DNA from: Gnomoniopsis sp. IMI 355080
Taxonomy: Eukaryota > Ascomycota > Sordariomycetes > Diaporthales > Gnomoniaceae
Direction of reading: 5' to 3'
Length of the DNA: 48,745 bases
Assembly: GCA_027946555.1 (NCBI GenBank)
Contig: JAPEVC010000256.1
Coordinates: forward strand, 1 to 48,745
Below the pieces are notes generated by a model. It was not told where the DNA came from. It searched no databases and saw only the letters and a program-made list of their open reading frames with translations. The translations under genes and the position numbers were made by a program. Shown here one piece after another: positions 43,690-48,745 of the stretch (position 1 is its first letter; the number at the start of each line of letters is the position of its first letter).

Positions 43690-46600
43690 ATGGCTCCCAG
43701 TACCACACCCATCCCTCCGCCTGTCATCCCTCCGCATCCCAAAACCAAACGTCCTGTTCCGGCAGGCATCCAGACAAATGGCCTCGCATCCTCATCATCG
43801 CCCTCCCCATCTATGTCCGCAAAAAAGGCGCCCAACAGCGCCAAGGCTTTGGCGAAGAGTGCTGCGGCGAGCGGCGGAACTGTGACCGTAGCTCGCCCAA
43901 ACAACCAAATACGCTCAGAGATCACGGCGCTTCCCAACGGAAATGTTCGCTCCTCCATAAGCGCCGCGGCGCAGCCGGCTCCTAGCAGTGCGATCGAGCA
44001 GGCTGCGGTACCTGTCGTCGTTGAGCAGCGTAAGTCTCGTTGCCTTACGAGCCAAACAATGATCTCTAGCTGACCTCCAACAAGCACCGAGCCGAAAGTA
44101 CATCTTGAAGAAATATGTTGGCAACCCACCCTCCCTCATCGTTCACTTGCACCCGACCCACTGGAAATTCGACAGCCAGGACGACTATTTTCTATACACG
44201 TCGCCAATGAAGACCTTTCTCGAGCACTTGAGAGCGAGAACCATACCGCATGATATGATGGCAGAATTGACGGAGGACGAAGTACCCTTCTATGAGGGCT
44301 GCTTGATTGTGGAGGTACACGATCACAGGACCGCTGCGGTGGCCGAGAAGGACGAGGCACGACCATCATCACGATCAAAAGAGGATGCTAAGAATTCCAT
44401 CCATAAATACAACCGTTTCATCACACCGTCACCGAATAAGCCTTTCCCGAAAGATGTTGCCCTTGCCAATGGTCTTGGGAAGAAGTCAGACACCAACCAA
44501 CAAGAGAAGCGAGCAGACTCAGCTGAACAAGGAGGCTCTTCGGCCTCTAGCTCACCACAAGGCCAAAAGAATAAGACCCCTGTTAAGACGAGAATTTCGA
44601 CTCTGGTTTTGTTTCCAACACAACAAAGCCGGCAAGCTGATTTGGCCTTGAAAGCATGCAACCCCCGAGGCTCCGCTGATGGAACGGCAAATGGTGTGCC
44701 TCCGACGCCCTCTGCTGTACCGCCAACACCAACTGGAACCGGCTCGAGCATGCCTCCACCAGCTAAGAGAGTCAAGCGCGAGCGCATGGAGCTCGACAGC
44801 GCCAATATCCGGGAGGCGGAGGGCGCGATGCTGGTCGCAACTCTGCCGCCTTTGGATCTGGAGCCCACGAGGGATGCAAGGGGCACTATTGCTAAACTCG
44901 AAGCACAGGCCGAGGCACTCAAGCACCGCTTCCTCCCGGCGCCGAAGCCAGTCACACGGAAGAGGACAGTGGCGGAAATGGCTGCAGACGAGGCACAGGC
45001 AGCCGGCCACGAGAGGTACCTGCTTACCCTGGACGATCGAAACGGACAGGGTGGAATGTCTGTACCTGGTGGCGATGGGCAGCAGCAACAACAACATTTC
45101 GACCCTGACTTTGGACGATTCAAGAAGATCGAGGAGATCAAGCGGGAGCACTTGGAAAGGGCGACACAAGAAAAGCTCCAACAAGCCGAAAAAGAACGAG
45201 CGCTGCAAGATCGGAAGCAGCAACAACAACAGCAGCAGCAGCAGGCTCAAGCTCAGGCCCAGGCCCAATTGCTGCAGCAGCAAGCGGAAGAAAGGAACCG
45301 GCAGGATCAAGAACAGCAGCGGGCCCAGTTACAGGCCCAGCAAGAGACACTTCGAAGGAGACAGCAAATGATGGCTCAGCAACAGGCCCAGCAGCGGCAA
45401 CAACAACAGGCTCTCGCTATGGGCCAGAACGCTCACGGTCATCCCGTGCCAAACGGTCAGGTCAATGGGGGCCCGGGGAATTTGCCTGTGTCTGCACCGA
45501 GTGGTATGGCAATGGCAGGGGCACGACTTCAAGCCGCCGCTTCCCAGCCTCCAGCATCTTCGCCAATGGTACGACAAAACACACCTCAAAACATGTCCTC
45601 GCCTATGGTTGGAGCTGTTGCGATGCAGGCGTCAAACTCAAGTATTGGAGCTGGCAGTCCGGCTAGACCACCCTCGGTGGTCAATCAGCCGCCGATGTCT
45701 GCGCCGATGGCCGTCAGCATGTCTGCTAGAGGAAGTCAGCAGAGCCACCCATCTGGCACGCCGCGTATGCCGAATGCGACCCCCAACATGGCCCATGCAA
45801 CACCTATCAGCCGCGCACAGCAACTGGCAAACACTCCACGCATGACCCAGGCTAGCCCGCCTCCGAATATGATGGCTCCGCAAATGCAACCAGGAATGAT
45901 GAACAACGCAAGCAATGCGGCAGCACACGCTCAAATGGTAGCTGCATCGCAGAGGAATATTCAACAGGCCAACATGTTTAACAATGGTGGCATGAACCTT
46001 ACTCCTCAACAACAGCAGCAACGTCTTATGATGCAAGCTGCCGCCCAACAACAGCAGGCTAGAATGCAGCAGCAATTGCAGCAGAACCCTCAGTTGGCAC
46101 AGAATCCACAGCTCATGCAGCAATTTCTCATGCAACAGCAACGACAACAAGCGCAGGCTTTTGCTCAACAACAAGCACAGCAAGGTGCTCGTCAGAACAT
46201 GGGCAACATGCAGAGTGGTGTCCAGTTCCCAAGCCAGCAAGCCGCCGCTATGTATCAGATGCAGCAGCAGCAGCAATTGCAGCAACTTGCGGCGCAACAA
46301 CAAGCCGGACAATCGCAGCAGCAACAAATGCAGGCCCAGCAAAGGATGGGCCAGCCTGGACAGCAAATGCCAGCACATATGCAAAATAACCTTATGATGC
46401 ATTTCCAGAGACTATACACGCAGAACCTTCCCAAGTGGTTGCAGGCTCGTGGTTATGCATCGCCCGAGGTGGTTCCGCCGCAGGAACTGGAGGCGTTCAA
46501 GAGACAATGTAACAATGCCGCCAGACAACAGATGATGCAAGTCATGGCGAGGCAACAGAACGCGCAACAGATGTCGCCGCAGCAGCAACAGCAACAGCAG

Positions 46601-46714
46601 CAGCAGCAGCAATTAATGTTCCAACAGCAACGGATGCAGGCCATGCAAGCTCAAGCCCAAGCACAAGCCATGCATCAGCAGCAGATGCATATGATGTCGC
46701 AGCAGGGCCTATAG
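43690..46714 (+). CDS. SPT20: SAGA complex subunit Spt20, polyglutamine-rich
   Basis: Structural subunit of the SAGA histone-acetyltransferase coactivator, in the nucleus. Exons 43690–44029 and 44085–46714 (intron 55 nt, GTAAGT, GCTGAC branch, ACAAG) give 989 residues. The first 110 residues are Pro/Ser/Ala-rich. The conserved Spt20 domain (about 117–195) starts RKYILKKYVGNPPSLIVHLHPTHWKF and includes DYFLYTSPMKTFLEHLRARTIPHDMM and FYEGCLIVEVHDHR. A second conserved piece with STLVLFPT (about 285–295) follows, then PPAKRVKRERMELD, which looks like a nuclear signal. The C-terminal half is dominated by Gln runs (strongest at about 485–560, 745–880 and 945–975), encoded by mixed CAG and CAA codons, with Met and Ala interspersed. 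One non-repetitive island (FQRLYTQNLPKWLQARGYASPEVVPPQELEAFKRQC) stands near 895–935. Long minus-strand frames here are mirror artefacts of the repeats. Confidence 0.93.
45220..46625 (+). repeat. CAG/CAA trinucleotide-repeat regions in SPT20
   Basis: Several glutamine-encoding tracts occur inside the SPT20 reading frame, the densest near 45220–45245, 46060–46150, 46260–46330 and 46579–46615. CAA interruptions within the CAG tracts should limit slippage, but length variation between strains is likely. Confidence 0.85.
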
Positions 46715-47975
46715 GGGTTCGGTTGATGGCTGCTTGCTTACTAGCATAATTCGAGGGGCAGTGAGGGGGGCAAAAGGAGCGGGCGTTCTGAAGGGGGAAG
46801 GAAATGGACCAAGGAATCGATCAACAGCGGTGTTGGGTGTTTGCTTGCTTGTATACCCCAGGGTTTTCTATGGCGGTTTGGTCTTATTAGTCACTTGAAG
46901 AGCATTGATTCCAGCTGAGAAAGCATTCGTCCCAGAGTGGTCTTGATGAAACGCGACTTACCAGCTGAGAGAGTAAGTGTTCCAGAGGAGTCTGGATGAA
47001 AAGTGAACTCTTGAAAATAATGTCCAAAAGAAACCATATCTTGCTGCGACCTTTGTGTTAATTCTCTATGAATAGTCCAAGCTCCCCAACACCTCTACCT
47101 TGTTTTGCCCGTCTCATATCACTAATGCAGTGGCCTGTACGTAATCAACGGCAGAGTCGGGAAGACCCTCGACTCTATACCACTGCCTAAGAATCGACGT
47201 CGTGATAGGTAGGAATACCGGAAACCGCAATAGAACTCGAACCCGGGCAAGAGGGCCAAAAAGAAGAACAGCCTGTCCTTCTTCTGCGCCCTGCTTCTAC
47301 ACCCAGCTTAGGGGCATGGTTTAGCACATCTGCAGCGCGTTACTTATACGACTACCCTGGCCCAGCCAGCGGACTTTCAACGGGAATTCGAAGGATGTTT
47401 AGTTTTAGGTTTGATCAAGTTGTGCGACTCGAGCCCAGTCTCTGGCGCATCTTAATGGGATTTTGATTACCAAGATCGCTACTCGATCCAGCCATGCAAG
47501 TAACCATTAGACCATCTACACTGCTTTGTGTGGTTATATATTGGAGGCCAATCAATGCATATATGCTTTCCTCTCTTATCATTGTCCTTCATCAGGTCTC
47601 TCAAGGGCGTGATTCGAGTGGCACGAGGCCGCAATAGTGTCGTGACCACGGGCGACGTTGAATGTCTTAGGTAAGCGCGATGGCCAATCAGATCTGTCGG
47701 CAACCATGCCCATCTACACAGTAATAACCTGGATGGCGAAGCTGGTTCATGCAACCATCCGCTTTCCATTCTGTCTACGTCTTTTGCTTCAATCTATCAA
47801 CTCCTTTCCTTCGCCTCGCTGCAAACTGACTTCCACATACAGACTCTCGTTCCAGCCTCTCTTTCCTTGCCTCGCTGCCTTGACCCCGGCGAACCTCGGC
47901 CGCACACACGACCTGCCCGGCAGTACCGACCCATTCCACGTCATAGCCCTCTGAGGAGGCCCACTTGTCACTACA
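46715..47975. other. Intergenic between SPT20 and ATG27
   Basis: About 1.26 kb, no gene supported. It contains the SPT20 3' flank with an imperfect 50-bp tandem duplication (listed separately). Pol III A-box- and B-box-like sequences on the minus strand at about 47426–47517 do not fold into a tRNA. Confidence 0.55.
46911..47010. repeat. Imperfect 50-bp tandem duplication
   Basis: Copy 1 (46911–46960) and copy 2 (46961–47010) both begin CCAGCTGAGA and share about 36 of 50 positions by eye, including a near-identical TCTKGATGAA block. Several differences are C-to-T or G-to-A. It lies about 200 bp downstream of the SPT20 stop codon, probably in or just beyond its 3' untranslated region. Confidence 0.7.
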
Positions 47976-48745
47976 ATGAGGTTGTCACCAGCAAGATCGT
48001 CGACTGCCGACTCAGCAGCAGCTTTTTTATCCCTCGCACTTCTCGTCACACCTGCATCGTCCATGCTGGCGTGTAACAACATCCGAGTCGACGGCCAAAA
48101 GTTTGACTTTGGGCAACTTCAAGGACCACACTCAGTTGTGACAAGGCAGAAGGGAAATGCACCCTGGGAAGTTTTCAACACTACATACACCGTCAACATA
48201 TGCGGACCTTTGATCAAGAAAGGGGGCAAGGCTAGCGAGAGCTGTCCCCATAGTGCCAGAGGTTAGCTTGCAGTCCTTTCTCATCCTTACAGCAAGTTGC
48301 GCAGCGCTTGCAACTGCCCATTTACTGACTGTGGATTCTGCAGCATGTGCAATCAAGCATGGCAAGCGTATTGGTGAAGAAGAATGGGAAGTCGAGGACG
48401 TAATTTCCATCGCAGGAGATCTGAGTAACTACGGCGGTGCCTCCTCGGGTCTCGATGAACACGTGACGCGACTGAAGACGTCTGAATCAACATCCGACTC
48501 CCAAAAAGAAGGCGTGCGAATCATCATGGCCGGTGGCCGACATCCTCTAGAACGAGGGGGAAAGGAACAACGCGCGATCATTGAGATGTTGTGCAAAAAA
48601 GGCGTAAAGGGTACCGAGGGCGAGTGGGACCCGTCAGACGAGTACGAGGAAACGCCCATCGACTCTGAGAATATAGGAGAAGGTGCTTCGAGACGTTTGC
48701 GGCGAGCGGAGGGCGAGGAGGGCGACGGGGGTGACGGGGGTGACG
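47976..48745 (+). CDS. ATG27: Autophagy-related protein 27, 5' part (truncated by window end)
   Basis: Type I membrane protein that cycles among Golgi, endosome/vacuole and the autophagosome assembly site and is needed for efficient Atg9 trafficking. Exon 1 is 47976–48261; the intron is 48262–48343 (82 nt, unusual GTTAGC donor, ACTGAC-type branch, CTGCAG). Exon 2 runs from 48344 off the end of the window, giving about 229 residues seen. Residues 1–30 form a signal peptide after a short Arg/Ser N-terminus. The lumenal domain starts CNNIRVDGQKFDFGQLQGPHSVV, followed by NTTYTVNICGPL, ESCPHSARACAIKHGKR, a Ser/Asp-rich stretch and VRIIMAGGRHP; this order of blocks is typical of fungal Atg27. The Asp/Glu/Gly-rich end is still lumenal; the transmembrane helix and cytoplasmic tail would lie beyond the window. 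Confidence 0.9.

Noticed and set aside
44323..46402. Long minus-strand frames rich in Leu, opposite SPT20
   Set aside because: They are reverse translations of the CAG/CAA repeats of SPT20 and show only poly-Leu or poly-Cys type content.
47426..47520. tRNA-like A-box (TGGTCTAATGG) and B-box-like sequence on the minus strand
   Set aside because: The D stem, T stem and acceptor stem cannot be paired, even allowing an intron; at most it is a tRNA-derived relic.

Overview
This window is nuclear DNA from a filamentous ascomycete (Pezizomycotina), most likely a Sordariomycete and possibly in Hypocreales. The reasons are short GT–AG introns of about 55–150 nt with CTAAC/CTGAC-type branch sites, CACC(A)ATG start contexts, pyrimidine-rich leaders, and a gene set of fungal core proteins plus a cutinase, a DHA1-type transporter and a HET-domain remnant. 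The species assignment is inference; no rRNA or tRNA gene was found to anchor it.

Layout, left to right. 1–6.5 kb: a gene-free left edge, then two minus-strand conserved proteins of unknown function (1950–2885; 5003–6492). 8.5–14.5 kb: two plus-strand regulators, a PDK1-type kinase (8538–11116) and the SWIB-domain subunit of SWI/SNF or RSC (12494–14462). 14.8–19.9 kb: a minus-strand F-box-like protein and mitochondrial acetylornithine aminotransferase (ARG8). 21.4–28.4 kb: a membrane-anchored HSL-type hydrolase, an unrecognised minus-strand ORF, a secreted cutinase and an MFS transporter, the last two plus-strand. 28.4–38.8 kb: a gene-poor stretch holding one intact gene, a two-finger C2H2 transcription factor, and a broken HET-domain gene. 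38.8–48.7 kb: a dense housekeeping block with eIF2B-gamma (GCD1) divergent from a Pex22-like peroxin, then SAGA subunit SPT20 and the 5' part of ATG27, which runs off the right end.

These genes do not form one pathway or a biosynthetic cluster. The common themes are chromatin and transcription (SNF12-like, SPT20, C2H2 factor), nutrient and growth control (PDK1, eIF2B, ARG8, ATG27), organelle biogenesis (Pex22-like), and interaction with surfaces and the environment (cutinase, MFS exporter, HET remnant). ARG8 carries a Gcn4/Cpc1-like site close upstream, which would tie it to the same general amino-acid control that eIF2B acts in.

I did not find a convincing undescribed system. The items most worth a second look are the decayed HET gene with a 12-bp inverted repeat inside it, a perfect 25-nt hairpin near 1.6 kb, a dispersed CCTAGG-type motif in intergenic DNA, a possible alternative N-terminus in the SWIB gene, a 50-bp tandem duplication after SPT20, and a coding-looking orphan ORF at 23.9–24.3 kb. 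Exon boundaries were deduced by eye from frame and splice signals.
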